Source of the DNA: JAFDZV01 sp048594725
Lineage (GTDB): Bacteria > Bacteroidota > Ignavibacteria > OLB7
Length of the DNA stretch: 64,000 nt
Reading direction: 5' to 3'
Assembly: GCA_048594725.1 (NCBI GenBank)
Contig: JBMDXA010000199.1
Coordinates: forward strand, 1-64,000
Shown in pieces: positions 28,857 to 38,646 of the stretch (the first letter of the stretch is position 1; the number at the start of each line of letters is the position of its first letter). Below the pieces are notes generated by a model. That model saw only the letters and a list, made by a program, of their open reading frames with translations, was not told the origin of the DNA and did not search any database. The position numbers and the translations under genes were made by a program.

Positions 28857-29738
28857 ATGGCAAAGTACCGTGAAATACGCGGCCGTATCCAGGGCATCCA
28901 GAATACGGCCAAGATCACCCAGGCGATGAAGATGGTGGCCGCGGCCAAGCTGCGCCGCGCGCAGGACAGCATCATCGCCGCTCGCCCGTACGGCCGGAAG
29001 CTCCGCGAACTGCTTCAGTTCCTGGCCTCCAGCATGGAGACCGCCGTAAGCCCTCTTCTGGAGGAGCGTGATGTGAACCGCGCCTGCCTGATCATCGTAT
29101 CGGCCGATCGCGGTCTCTGCGGTGCCTTCAACAGCAATCTCATCAAGGCCGCGCAGTACCTGATCCACAACCGGTTCGGCCAGCTGAATGCGGCCGGCAA
29201 CCTCGATCTGGTGTGCGTGGGGAAGCGTGCGGTGGATCACTTCACCCGCCGCGGCTACAATGTGATCGCCGCCTATCCGGGGGTGTTCCACTCCCTGGAT
29301 TATTCGGTGGCGCAGCGCCTTATCGCCGAGGTGAGCCGGGGCTTCCTGGAGCGCCGGTTCGATCAGGTGAACGTGATCTATAACGAGTTCAAGTCGGTGG
29401 TGAAGCAGGATGTCGCCATCGAGCAGCTTCTGCCGATCCCGAAGCTGGAGATCGATGCCCATGCGGCCCCGCCGGTGGATTACATCTTCGAGCCCTCGCG
29501 CGAGGAGATCCTCGACGCGCTTCTGCCGAAGCACCTGAACACGCAGATGTGGAACGTGCTGCTGGAGTCGAACGCGGCCGAGCAGGGCGCGCGCATGACC
29601 GCGATGGAGAACGCCACGAAGAACGCGAAGGATCTGGTGCACGACCTGAAGCGCAGCTACAACAAGGCGCGCCAGACCGCAATCACAACCGAGATTCTGG
29701 AGATCGTCTCCGGTGCCGAGGCACTGAGGCAATCGTAA
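28857..29738 (+). CDS. atpG: ATP synthase F1 subunit gamma
   Basis: Central rotor shaft, 293 residues. The N-terminal helix MAKYREIRGRIQGIQNTAKI with TQAMKMVAAAKLRRAQ is the family hallmark. DRGLCGAFNSN marks the Rossmann-like core, and the C-terminal helix contains MTAMENATKNAKDLV and ends with NKARQTAITTEILEIVSGAEAL. It is the last gene of the operon; a strong terminator follows. atpD and atpC must be elsewhere, as in Bacteroidota and Chlorobi. Confidence 0.96.
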   Translation: MAKYREIRGRIQGIQNTAKITQAMKMVAAAKLRRAQDSIIAARPYGRKLRELLQFLASSMETAVSPLLEERDVNRACLIIVSADRGLCGAFNSNLIKAAQYLIHNRFGQLNAAGNLDLVCVGKRAVDHFTRRGYNVIAAYPGVFHSLDYSVAQRLIAEVSRGFLERRFDQVNVIYNEFKSVVKQDVAIEQLLPIPKLEIDAHAAPPVDYIFEPSREEILDALLPKHLNTQMWNVLLESNAAEQGARMTAMENATKNAKDLVHDLKRSYNKARQTAITTEILEIVSGAEALRQS

Positions 29739-29761
29739 ACCAGCAGTTGTTCACGAACTAC

Positions 29762-29798
29762 CGGGGAGCCTTCCGTAACGTGAAGGTTCCCCGTTTTA
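29762..29798 (+). terminator. Terminator of the ATP synthase operon
   Basis: A 12-bp stem (CGGGGAGCCTTC 29762-29773 with GAAGGTTCCCCG 29782-29793, one G-U pair) with an 8-nt loop is followed directly by TTTTAT. It lies 24 nt after the atpG stop. Confidence 0.85.
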
Positions 29799-29844
29799 TA
29801 TTCTGCCCGCGCCAACGCCGCGCGGAGGTACGAGGGAATCAACG

Positions 29845-31107
29845 ATGAGCCAACCAGGCCCGGCACAAGAGCCGGCTCCCGGCGAGGGGGCCGAAGAGAA
29901 GGGATTTCTACGATCCCCCCTTTTTCCGATCTTCCTGATCGTTCTGGTGGATGTCTTCGGCTTTACGCTGGTGCTGCCGCTGCTCCCGTTCTATGCCGAG
30001 CATCTCGGCGCATCCCCTATCACCGTGGGGCTGCTCACCGCGTCGTTCGCGGCCTGCCAGCTTATCGCGGGGCCCATCCTGGGGCGCATCTCCGACAAGG
30101 TGGGACGGCGTCCCACGCTGCTGGTGAGCCAGATCGGCACGCTGATCGGCTTTGTGATTCTGGGCTTCGCCAACTCGCTCTGGATGCTCTTTCTCTCCCG
30201 TATCATCGATGGGCTTACCGCCGGCAACCTGAGCATCGCGCAGGCCTATATCAGCGATGTGACCAAGCCGGAGAACCGTACCAAGGCGTTCGGCCTGATC
30301 GGTATCGCCTTCGGGGCGGGGTTCCTGATAGGGCCGGCCATCTCCGGGTTCCTCTCGCAGTACGGCTATCACTGGCCGGCGTTTGCGGCGATGACTCTCT
30401 CGGCGGGCTCCATCATCTGTACCTGGTTCCTTCTGCGCGAGGCCCCGCGCAATGCGGCGGAAGGGGAGAGAGCCAGCGCCGTGCGCGGCGGCCGGTTCTC
30501 GCAGTTCGGCAGCTTCTTCTCGCGCCCTCTTCCCAGACGGCGCCTGCTGGAGTTCTTCGCCTTCTCGCTGTCGTTCTCCACGCTGATCGGCGGCCTTGCG
30601 CTCTTTCTGGAGCGGCAGTTCTCGTTCGGCGCAAAACAGGTGGGCTTCGTCTTCGCCTTCTCCGGGCTGATCGGCGGTATCGTTCAGGGAGGGGCGCTGG
30701 GGCGTCTGGTGAAGAAGCTGGGAGAGGAGAAGCTCGCCACGGTCGGGTTCATCTCCATGGGGCTGGGCTATTTCTTCCTCGGATGGATCTCCGGGGTACC
30801 GCTGCTTCTGGTAGCGGTGACGGTGGCCGGGTTCGGCACGGCGGTTACGCGCCCGGCGCTCACCACGCTCATTACCAAGAGCGTGGGGCGGAGCGAGCAG
30901 GGGGCCGCACTCGGCACCAGCCAGTCGCTCGCCAGCGTGGCGCAGATCCTGGGACCGATCATCGCCGGCTGGCTGATCGAGCATTATCTGCTGAAGAGCT
31001 ACGGCCTGGTTGCCGCCTGTATCGCCCTTGCCGGCGCGATGTTCGCGCTGAGCCGCGGAACACGCGAGGGAGAGATGGAGGAAGGAATGGATACGGCCAG
31101 AGCGTGA
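29845..31107 (+). CDS. MFS transporter, TetA/DHA1-like
   Basis: Probable proton-coupled exporter in the inner membrane, 420 residues with twelve predicted helices. The N-terminal 20 residues are polar. Motif A is GRISDKVGRRPTLL in the loop 2-3; the TM4-5 region has LSRIIDGLTAGNLSIAQAYI, typical of TetA-like drug/H+ antiporters; motif C-like GAGFLIGPAISG is in TM5. The central cytoplasmic loop is Arg-rich (residues about 205-230). A GGAGG-like ribosome site at 29824-29828 precedes the ATG. The substrate cannot be told from sequence. It stands alone between the atp operon and a heptad-repeat island. Confidence 0.88.
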   Translation: MSQPGPAQEPAPGEGAEEKGFLRSPLFPIFLIVLVDVFGFTLVLPLLPFYAEHLGASPITVGLLTASFAACQLIAGPILGRISDKVGRRPTLLVSQIGTLIGFVILGFANSLWMLFLSRIIDGLTAGNLSIAQAYISDVTKPENRTKAFGLIGIAFGAGFLIGPAISGFLSQYGYHWPAFAAMTLSAGSIICTWFLLREAPRNAAEGERASAVRGGRFSQFGSFFSRPLPRRRLLEFFAFSLSFSTLIGGLALFLERQFSFGAKQVGFVFAFSGLIGGIVQGGALGRLVKKLGEEKLATVGFISMGLGYFFLGWISGVPLLLVAVTVAGFGTAVTRPALTTLITKSVGRSEQGAALGTSQSLASVAQILGPIIAGWLIEHYLLKSYGLVAACIALAGAMFALSRGTREGEMEEGMDTARA

Positions 31108-31340
31108 TGAGATTTTCGATTTGCGATTTTAGATTTTCGATTGGGGGAACGTCCGTTGTCAGTAGTCAGTAGTGCGTCGCCGTTACAACGGGTGTACGTG
31201 CCGACGAGTACCTTCTGGTACAACGACCACGGACCACTGACAGCCGCCGCAGGCGGCGTACTGACTACTGACCTCCTCCTATCTACTATCTACAGCCGCC
31301 GCAGGCGGCGGACTAAGAGCTAAGAGCTAAGAACTAAAAA
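31108..31340. repeat. Composite heptad-repeat island with two palindromes
   Basis: In order: GATTTTC/GATTTGC/GATTTTA words (31111-31143), GTCAGTA words (31156-31172), a spacer with GTACC, CACGGACCACTGAC words (31228-31241), palindrome AGCCGCCGCAGGCGGCG (31242-31258), TACTGAC words, a second identical palindrome (31294-31310), then CTAAGAG/CTAAGAA words. The GTCAGT words and the ACTGAC words are reverse complements and flank a central spacer, so the whole island can fold back on itself. Confidence 0.75.
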
Positions 31341-32252
31341 CTAAGCTCCAAACACTACCTCCCGGTACGGTTCGGCGATGCTGGACTGCACCCGGTCGGC
31401 CGGAACCCCTTGCAGCGCATGGTGCAGAAGCTCGGCGGTTTCCACCAGGCGCGGGCCGGGACGGCTGAAGAAATGATTGCCGTCGAAGACGATCAACCGC
31501 ACCGATGGGCGCCCGGCCAGCAGCGTGCGGAGTTCTTCGGAGGACTCGATGTCCTGCATCGTGCGGGAGATCGCGAAGCCGCAGCAGGAGATCACGATGG
31601 CGTCGAACTCCGCCTCGCCGATCGTCTCCCAGGAGAGCTGGCGCGAGTAGTCGCCGGGATTGGCAAGCACCGGCGTGCCCCCGGCGGCGCGGACCAGATC
31701 GGCCATCCAGTGGCCGGCCGAGAAGGGAGGAATCAGCCATTCCAGCAGAAGCACCCGTGCCGGAGCCGCCAGCGGCGGGATGGCGGCCAGACGCTCCCGC
31801 AGCATCCCGACCCGTTGTTCGCCGCGCTGGCGCAGCCCGAGAAGTTCTCCCACATCGATGATCGTGCCCAGCACGTCGTCCAGGGTCTTCGGCTCCAGGT
31901 TTACCACGTGCGGCGGTTCCGGCAGGGCTGCCATCGCCGCGTGCACGGTTGCATAGCCCACCGCGCAGACGGTGCAGAGCTGCTGGGTGAGAACCAGTTC
32001 CGGGCGCAGCTCCTTCAACTGCTCCATATCGAGCGTGTAGAGCGTGCCGCCGTCATCGAGCTGCTGGCGCACCATCTGGTCGATCTGGTCGCTCGGCATC
32101 GATGGATTGATTCTTGCATCGGTCAGGCGCGGCCGTGCCAGAACCTCCGGGGGGAAGTCGCATTCGTGCGTCACGCCCACGAGCGTATCGGCCGCACCCA
32201 GCTCGTAGATGATTTCCGTTGCACTCGGAAGGAGGGACAGAACACGTTTCAT
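31341..32252 (-). CDS. Cobalamin-binding-fold protein (BtuF/TroA-like), no signal peptide
   Basis: About 303 residues. The opening LSLLPSATEIIYELGAADTL and LVGVTHECDFP match the periplasmic B12-binding protein family (Peripla_BP_2). The second lobe has VLLLEWLIPPFSAGHWM and AIVISCCGFA. The start chosen is MKRVLSLLPS at 32252; the 12 extra residues upstream are not signal-like. No lipobox or Sec signal is seen, so it is probably cytoplasmic, like many homologues annotated only as cobalamin-binding protein. No btuC/D neighbours or B12 riboswitch were found, so a role in uptake is not supported here. Confidence 0.8.
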   Translation of the reverse strand: MKRVLSLLPSATEIIYELGAADTLVGVTHECDFPPEVLARPRLTDARINPSMPSDQIDQMVRQQLDDGGTLYTLDMEQLKELRPELVLTQQLCTVCAVGYATVHAAMAALPEPPHVVNLEPKTLDDVLGTIIDVGELLGLRQRGEQRVGMLRERLAAIPPLAAPARVLLLEWLIPPFSAGHWMADLVRAAGGTPVLANPGDYSRQLSWETIGEAEFDAIVISCCGFAISRTMQDIESSEELRTLLAGRPSVRLIVFDGNHFFSRPGPRLVETAELLHHALQGVPADRVQSSIAEPYREVVFGA

Positions 32253-32280
32253 TGTAAATTTGTCGGCTAAAACGGTTGGA

Positions 32281-32355
32281 GCGGGCATTGTGATTCGTCC
32301 GTTCGCGGGCTTCGCCCGCTGTCAGTGGTCCGTGGTGGTTGATACTGGAGGTACT
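32281..32355. repeat. Left half of a heptad island cut by the IS481 element
   Basis: Contains the hairpin GCGGGC-TTC-GCCCGC (32305-32319), then TGTCAGTGGTCCGTGGTGG, the same words as at 31.2 and 41.0 kb in the opposite orientation. The right half continues after the insertion (33682-33765). Confidence 0.6.
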
Positions 32356-32402
32356 GACCGGGAACATAGGTAACAAAATAGACCGGGAGCATCGGTAACA
32401 GT
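32356..32402 (+). repeat. IS481 left terminal inverted repeat
   Basis: Two direct copies of GACCGGGAACATnGGTAACA-like sequence 25 bp apart (32356 and 32381). This looks like a pair of transposase-binding sites. Confidence 0.75.
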
Positions 32403-32437
32403 TTCGTAGATCGTGGCAGCAGATAAGGAGCAACGCC

Positions 32438-33592
32438 ATGAGCTGGAAGGAAACTGATAGAGTGCATCAACGGCATCTGTTTATCGAAGCATACCAGAGT
32501 GATCTGTACTCGATCACCGAACTGGCTGAGCGCTGGGGCATCAGCCGCAAGACTGCCTACAAGTGGATCACACGCTTTGAAGCCGACGGCTCACCCGGGC
32601 TGGCAGACCGACGACGCTCTCCGAAGAACTGTCCGCATCGCATGCGTGCCGATATCCAGGAGCTGCTGCTGGGGTTGCGCCGCGAGCACCCGAACTGGGG
32701 ACCGCTCACCTTGCGAGAGGTTCTGGCAACCCGGCATCCGCATCTGGTCGTGCCGGCCCCCAGCACAATCGGTGAGTTGCTGAAGCGCCATGGGCTGGTC
32801 GACAAGCGGCCGCCGCGTCGCAAGCTTCAGCAGAGCACCTACGCCAGCAACCCGATTGTTGCCGAGCAGCCGAATGCCCTGTGGTGCATCGACTTTAAGG
32901 GAGAGTTCCGCCTGGGCAACCGGCAGTACTGCTATCCGCTGACCGTCAGCGATGCGTACTCGCGCTTCCTGCTGGAGTGCCACGGCTTGAGCGGTACTGC
33001 CCATGCAACGACCCAGCGGCGCATGAAGCGGCTCTTTGAGCAGTATGGGCTGCCTGAGGCGATCCGCAGCGACAACGGTGTGCCGTTCGCCTCGGTGCGC
33101 AGCCCGCTGGGGCTCTCACGTCTGAGCCTGTGGTGGGCGAAGCTTGGCATCCAGCATCAGCGTATCCAGCCCGGGTGCCCGCAGCAGAATGGGCGCCACG
33201 AGCGGATGCACCGCACGCTGAAAGCTGAGACGACGCGCCCGCCGGCAGCAAGCCTTGCTGCGCAGCAGCAGCGCTTCGATGCGTGGCGTGCTGAGTACAA
33301 CCTGGTGCGACCGCATCAGGGGATCGGCTTGGCCTGCCCAGACTCCTTGTACCAGGCAAGTTCTCGGAGCTATCCGTCGCGTCTACGGCAGCCGCAGTAC
33401 CCATCGCACTGTGAGGTGCGTGTGGTCGGGCACAATGGGACGATCCGCTTCAAGCAGCGGCGGGTGTTTCTGAGCTTCGTATTAACCAACGAGCGAGTCG
33501 CGCTTGAGCAGATCGACGATGGCATCTGGAACGTGCTCGTGTATGAGCTGGTTGTTGGCCGATTTGACGAGCGCGACGGGCAACTTCATTAA
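32438..33592 (+). CDS. IS481-family transposase
   Basis: DDE recombinase of 384 residues that moves the surrounding insertion sequence. N-terminal helix-turn-helix domain (SITELAERWGISRKTAYKWI, residues about 25-44), then the rve integrase core with catalytic D in WCIDFKGEF, D in RSDNGVPF and E in NGRHERMHRTLK. These are the IS481 spacing and wording. It ends about 40 bp before the right inverted repeat. The frame is intact from ATG to stop, so it may be active. Confidence 0.92.
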   Translation: MSWKETDRVHQRHLFIEAYQSDLYSITELAERWGISRKTAYKWITRFEADGSPGLADRRRSPKNCPHRMRADIQELLLGLRREHPNWGPLTLREVLATRHPHLVVPAPSTIGELLKRHGLVDKRPPRRKLQQSTYASNPIVAEQPNALWCIDFKGEFRLGNRQYCYPLTVSDAYSRFLLECHGLSGTAHATTQRRMKRLFEQYGLPEAIRSDNGVPFASVRSPLGLSRLSLWWAKLGIQHQRIQPGCPQQNGRHERMHRTLKAETTRPPAASLAAQQQRFDAWRAEYNLVRPHQGIGLACPDSLYQASSRSYPSRLRQPQYPSHCEVRVVGHNGTIRFKQRRVFLSFVLTNERVALEQIDDGIWNVLVYELVVGRFDERDGQLH

Positions 33593-33634
33593 CAACATCA
33601 ACGCAGCTGATGGCAACCCGGCTCTGCTGTTCGC

Positions 33635-33681
33635 AGTGTTACCCATGTTCCCGGTCTGTTGTGTTACCTTTCTTTCCGGTC
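33635..33681 (-). repeat. IS481 right terminal inverted repeat
   Basis: The reverse complement begins GACCGGAAAGAAAGGTAACA and repeats the same word 25 bp inward (GACCGGGAACATGGGTAACA), mirroring the left end. Confidence 0.75.
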
Positions 33682-33770
33682 GCTCAGGATACATACCCGG
33701 TACGGGATGCTTGCTGTATAACGACGACGGACAACCGACCACGGACCAGAGCCCGGCCGGCCTTTAATGT
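33682..33770. repeat. Right half of the heptad island cut by IS481
   Basis: After the element the sequence runs through GTACGGG, then GACGACGGACAACCGACCACGGACC (as words of 7-8 nt at 33722-33746), matching the CACGGACCACTGAC arm of the other islands. No gene before yqeY. Confidence 0.5.
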
Positions 33771-33795
33771 ATATCTATTTTCCCGCACGAAAATT

Positions 33796-34248
33796 ATGAC
33801 TCTTACGGAACGTATCAGCGAAGACCTGAAGAATGCCATGAAAGCCGGGGAGAAGCTTCGGGTGGAAACGCTCCGTATGGTGCGTGCCGCGCTGCTGGAG
33901 CTTCAGAAAAGCGGCACCGATGTCACCGAGGAGGCCGAGCAGAAGGCCGTGCAGAATCAGGCCAAGCGCCGCAAGGATGCCGCCGAGCAGTTCCGCGCCG
34001 CCGGGCGCGATGATCTTGCCGGCAAGGAGGACTCGGAGCTGGCTATCATCGCCGAATATCTGCCGAAGCAGGTGGGGGATGATGAGATCCGCGCGGCGGT
34101 GGCGGCCATCATCGCCGAGACCGGCGCTGCCGGAGCCGGCGACTTCAAGGTTGTTATGCCGAAGGCCATGGGTGCACTTCGTGGCCGTGCCGATGGAGCG
34201 AAGGTGCAATCGATTGTTCGTGAAGAGCTTGAACGGAAAGGTGCATAG
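33796..34248 (+). CDS. GatB/YqeY-domain protein
   Basis: 150 residues, all helical. MTLTERISEDLKNAMKAGEK followed by RVETLRMVRAALLELQ is the YqeY opening; the tail domain (AGDFKVVMPKAMGALRGRADG) is the part shared with GatB, where it contacts tRNA. The true role of free-standing YqeY is unclear in any species. I chose ATG 33796 since residues encoded upstream come from the IS end and repeat island. It lies 9 bp before mutS2, so the two are probably cotranscribed. Confidence 0.9.
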   Translation: MTLTERISEDLKNAMKAGEKLRVETLRMVRAALLELQKSGTDVTEEAEQKAVQNQAKRRKDAAEQFRAAGRDDLAGKEDSELAIIAEYLPKQVGDDEIRAAVAAIIAETGAAGAGDFKVVMPKAMGALRGRADGAKVQSIVREELERKGA

Positions 34249-34257
34249 AGGAAAGGA

Positions 34258-36600
34258 ATGACACAGGAAGAGCTTCTGCGCTCGAGTCTCGATCAGCTGG
34301 AGTTCCATCGCATACTGGAGCACATCGCCGGATATTCGGCGTCGTCGCTCGGCGTGGAACACCTGAGCGAGGCCGGGCCCCTTACCGACGAGGAGGCGGT
34401 GCGCCAGGAACTGAGAATGGTGGGTGAGATCCGCCAGATGATCCAGCGCGATATGCCGCTGCCGCTCGACGGCATTTACGATATACGAGATGCTCTCAGC
34501 CTCTCCCGGATTCCGGGGGCGTATCTGAGCGGCGAAAATCTCAATCACATGGCGACCACCTTCTCGGCGCTCAGAAGGGTGAGGGAATATTTCTCCGCCC
34601 GGCGCGAGACGTGCCCGCTCATGTTCGAACTGACCGAGCGTATCCACGCCAACAGGCTGCTGGAGAAGCATATCACCGATGCGGTGGATGACACCGGCAA
34701 CGTCCGCGATAATGCCAGCCGCGATCTGGCGCGCATCCGCCGCGATATCATCGATCGCTCGGCCGCGCTCCGGACCCGGCTCCAGAAGATCCTCCGCCGC
34801 GTCTCCGACGAGGAGCTGGTGACCGACGAGTACGTGACGCTCCGCGAGGGGCGGCTGGTGCTTCCGGTGAAGGTGGAGTCCAAACGGAAGATCCCCGGCA
34901 TCATCCACGGCGAGTCCCAGAGCGGCAGCACCGTGTTCCTGGAGCCGGCCGAGATCTTCGATATGAACAACGAGATCGCCGAGCTGACGTTCGCCGAACG
35001 CCGCGAGGTGGAGCGCATCCTGCGCACGCTCACCCAGGAGATCGGCGCCGAGGCAAACCGCTTCATCGATTCGATGATGGTGCTCCAGCTTGTGGACTCC
35101 TGCAACGCGCGCGCCCGCTATGCCGAGCGCTACAACTGCGTGGAGCCGCGTGTGACCGATGACGATGTGCTGCTGCTGCGCAACGCCCATCATCCGCTGC
35201 TGCTGCTCCGCCTGGACGATGTGGTGCCGATGTCGATCGAGCTGGATCGCGGCACCCGCTGCGTGGTGATCTCCGGGCCGAATGCCGGCGGCAAGACCGT
35301 GGCGATGAAGACGCTGGGGCTTGTCACGGCGATGGCGCTCTCCGGCATCCATCCGCCGGCCGCCGAGTGCGTTGTGCACCCGTGCAACGTCTACACCGAT
35401 ATCGGCGACCAGCAGTCCTTGGAGAACGACCTGTCCACCTTCAGCTCCCATATGTCGCGCATCGGGGAGATCGCACGGCATGCGACGATGGGGGATGTGG
35501 TGCTGCTGGATGAAATCGGCACCGGCACCGATCCGGACGAAGGTGGCGCCATCGCCGCCTCCATCCTGGATCACCTGCTGGCGCGCCGCACGTTCATCCT
35601 GGCGACGACGCACCATAGCTTCCTGAAGATCTTCGCCTACGAGACCGAGGCGGTGGTGAACGCCGGCATGGAGTTCGACACCAGGACGATCACGCCGACC
35701 TATCGCTTCATCTTCGGCATGCCGGGCAACAGCTATGCGTTCGAGCTGATCGAACGTCTCGGCTTCGACCCGAAGATCCTTCAGGATGCCCGCGACCGTC
35801 TGGGCGAGGAGCGCAACCGGATGACCGAGATCATCGGGCAGCTGGAGGTGGATCTCGCCGAAAGCCGGCGCATCCGCGAGGAACACCGCCGGGAGCTTGC
35901 GGTGGCCGAAGAGACCCGCCGCAAGTACGAGGCCGAGGCCCGCGAGCTTTCCGACCGCAAGCAGACGGTCATGGCCGATGCCAAGCGGGAGGCGCGCGAG
36001 ACCCTGGCACGCGCCAACAGCATGATCGAGAACGCCCTGCGGGAGATCCGCTCCGGCGCCAGCAACGAGCAGGTGAAGGATCTTCGCCGCGCCATCGACG
36101 ACCTCCGCGAGAACTTCTCCCGGAGCGATGCCAGGAACGAGCCGGCGCCCCCAGGATTCCGCAAGGGGGATACCGTCAGAATCAAGGGGGGAACGCAGAT
36201 CGGCGAACTCCAGTTCGATCCGGACGAGAAGGGGAATGTGGTGGTGCAGTTCGGCGCCATGCGGATGCGTTCGCATATCGACGAGCTGGAGACGGTGACG
36301 CGCAAGGAGGTGCGCCGCGAACAGGCGGGGCGCCAGGCCATCGTCAATGCCTCCGAGGCGGAGACCCGGATCGATCTTCGCGGCATGTACGCCGATGAGG
36401 CGGTCATCCGGCTGGAGCAGGCGATCAGCGCCGCGATGAACGGGAATGTCTCCCACCTGGATATCATCCACGGCAAGGGGACCGGCGCGTTGCGCACGCG
36501 CGTGCAGGAGTATCTGGCGCGCCATCCGGGCGTAGCCAGCTATCGTACCGGGGCGCTTACCGAAGGGGGCGCGGGTATTACGATCGTCGAACTGAAATAA
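34258..36600 (+). CDS. mutS2: Endonuclease MutS2 with Smr domain
   Basis: 780 residues, normal length. The N-terminal clamp-like helical region lacks the MutS mismatch-binding domain. The ATPase has Walker A GPNAGGKT (about 340-347), Walker B VVLLDEIGTGTDPDEGG and H in ATTHHS. A long coiled coil (about 520-620) is followed by a KOW-like segment (FRKGDTVRIKGG) and a C-terminal Smr nuclease domain with DLRGMYADEA and IIHGKGTGALR. Family members suppress recombination and, in Bacillus and Helicobacter work, can act on collided ribosomes or DNA junctions. Pairing with yqeY and the following terminator suggest a two-gene unit. Confidence 0.96.
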   Translation: MTQEELLRSSLDQLEFHRILEHIAGYSASSLGVEHLSEAGPLTDEEAVRQELRMVGEIRQMIQRDMPLPLDGIYDIRDALSLSRIPGAYLSGENLNHMATTFSALRRVREYFSARRETCPLMFELTERIHANRLLEKHITDAVDDTGNVRDNASRDLARIRRDIIDRSAALRTRLQKILRRVSDEELVTDEYVTLREGRLVLPVKVESKRKIPGIIHGESQSGSTVFLEPAEIFDMNNEIAELTFAERREVERILRTLTQEIGAEANRFIDSMMVLQLVDSCNARARYAERYNCVEPRVTDDDVLLLRNAHHPLLLLRLDDVVPMSIELDRGTRCVVISGPNAGGKTVAMKTLGLVTAMALSGIHPPAAECVVHPCNVYTDIGDQQSLENDLSTFSSHMSRIGEIARHATMGDVVLLDEIGTGTDPDEGGAIAASILDHLLARRTFILATTHHSFLKIFAYETEAVVNAGMEFDTRTITPTYRFIFGMPGNSYAFELIERLGFDPKILQDARDRLGEERNRMTEIIGQLEVDLAESRRIREEHRRELAVAEETRRKYEAEARELSDRKQTVMADAKREARETLARANSMIENALREIRSGASNEQVKDLRRAIDDLRENFSRSDARNEPAPPGFRKGDTVRIKGGTQIGELQFDPDEKGNVVVQFGAMRMRSHIDELETVTRKEVRREQAGRQAIVNASEAETRIDLRGMYADEAVIRLEQAISAAMNGNVSHLDIIHGKGTGALRTRVQEYLARHPGVASYRTGALTEGGAGITIVELK

Positions 36601-36604
36601 CAGC

Positions 36605-36642
36605 ACGATGCCTCCGGCGCCGCAGGGCTCCGGGGGCATCGT
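36605..36642 (+). terminator. Terminator after mutS2
   Basis: A 13-bp stem (ACGATGCCTCCGG 36605-36617 with CCGGGGGCATCGT 36630-36642, one T-G pair) and 12-nt loop starts 4 nt after the mutS2 stop. Only a short CGTTTCG follows, so termination may be weak. Confidence 0.6.
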
Positions 36643-36711
36643 CGTTTCGATGAGGAGGGACGAGATCTCCCAGCGCGAGACCCTCCCTCCCCTGAACCGA
36701 AATCCGAACCG

Positions 36712-38145
<1,434 letters not shown>

Positions 38146-38280
38146 CCCTACGGCATCTTCGATGATCTTTCCTTCTCCTCTGCGGTGCCCCCCTCGGGCT
38201 CTGGCAGGGGAGAAAACAATCTTACAAACTGCTTCCCAGCAATCTGCGACATTCGGTCCTGGCCGAAGGCGGTGCACTAT

Positions 38281-38568
38281 ATGTCAAGTAGTAGTCTTCA
38301 TCGTTGCCCTCATTGCAGGACGACAGGGAAGGTAAACCGGTCGAAGCCGCGCGGCGTCGGCGAGAAGATCCGGCTGAAACTGATGCCGGTCTACAGCGTC
38401 TACCGCTGCCATAACTGCAACTGGCGCGGATGGCTGCTGCGTACTTCCTCATCCCCTCTGTCGCGGGCGCTTCTTGTGATCTGCTACGGCCTTGTTGCCG
38501 CGATCATCATCGGCGGCATCATCTTCGTGATCATCAGGAAGTGGCCCTCGGCCAATTATCAATATTAG
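38281..38568 (+). CDS. Small zinc-ribbon membrane protein
   Basis: 95 residues. Two CxxC pairs (RCPHCRT near residue 8 and RCHNCNW near 44) form a likely zinc ribbon, followed by one C-terminal helix (LLVICYGLVAAIIIGGIIFVII) and a short tail. I chose ATG 38281 (MSSSSLHRCPHC) since the zinc pair follows directly; an earlier ATG at 38185 adds unlike residues. Function unknown; similar small proteins are common in Bacteroidota-group and Deltaproteobacteria genomes. It stands alone between accC and purL. Confidence 0.65.
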   Translation: MSSSSLHRCPHCRTTGKVNRSKPRGVGEKIRLKLMPVYSVYRCHNCNWRGWLLRTSSSPLSRALLVICYGLVAAIIIGGIIFVIIRKWPSANYQY

Positions 38569-38646
38569 CTTTACAAGGCCGGCAAACGGCCGGTCCGCGG
38601 GAGATCCCGCGATCCATCTGACTCCTATTCCGAACCGCACGCATTC

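Larger units (their letters stand above)
32356..33681 (+). mobile_element. IS481-family insertion sequence, complete
   Basis: A 1326-bp element with one transposase gene between 47-bp imperfect terminal inverted repeats (32356-32402 and 33635-33681, 39 of 47 matching). No clear target-site duplication is visible at the edges I chose; the exact ends are uncertain by a few bases. It is inserted inside an intergenic heptad-repeat island between the B12-binding-fold gene and yqeY. Confidence 0.8.

Noticed and set aside
32253..32437. Cobalamin riboswitch upstream of the B12-binding-fold gene
   Set aside because: The short leader is occupied by an island and IS end; no B12-box-like conserved core was recognised.
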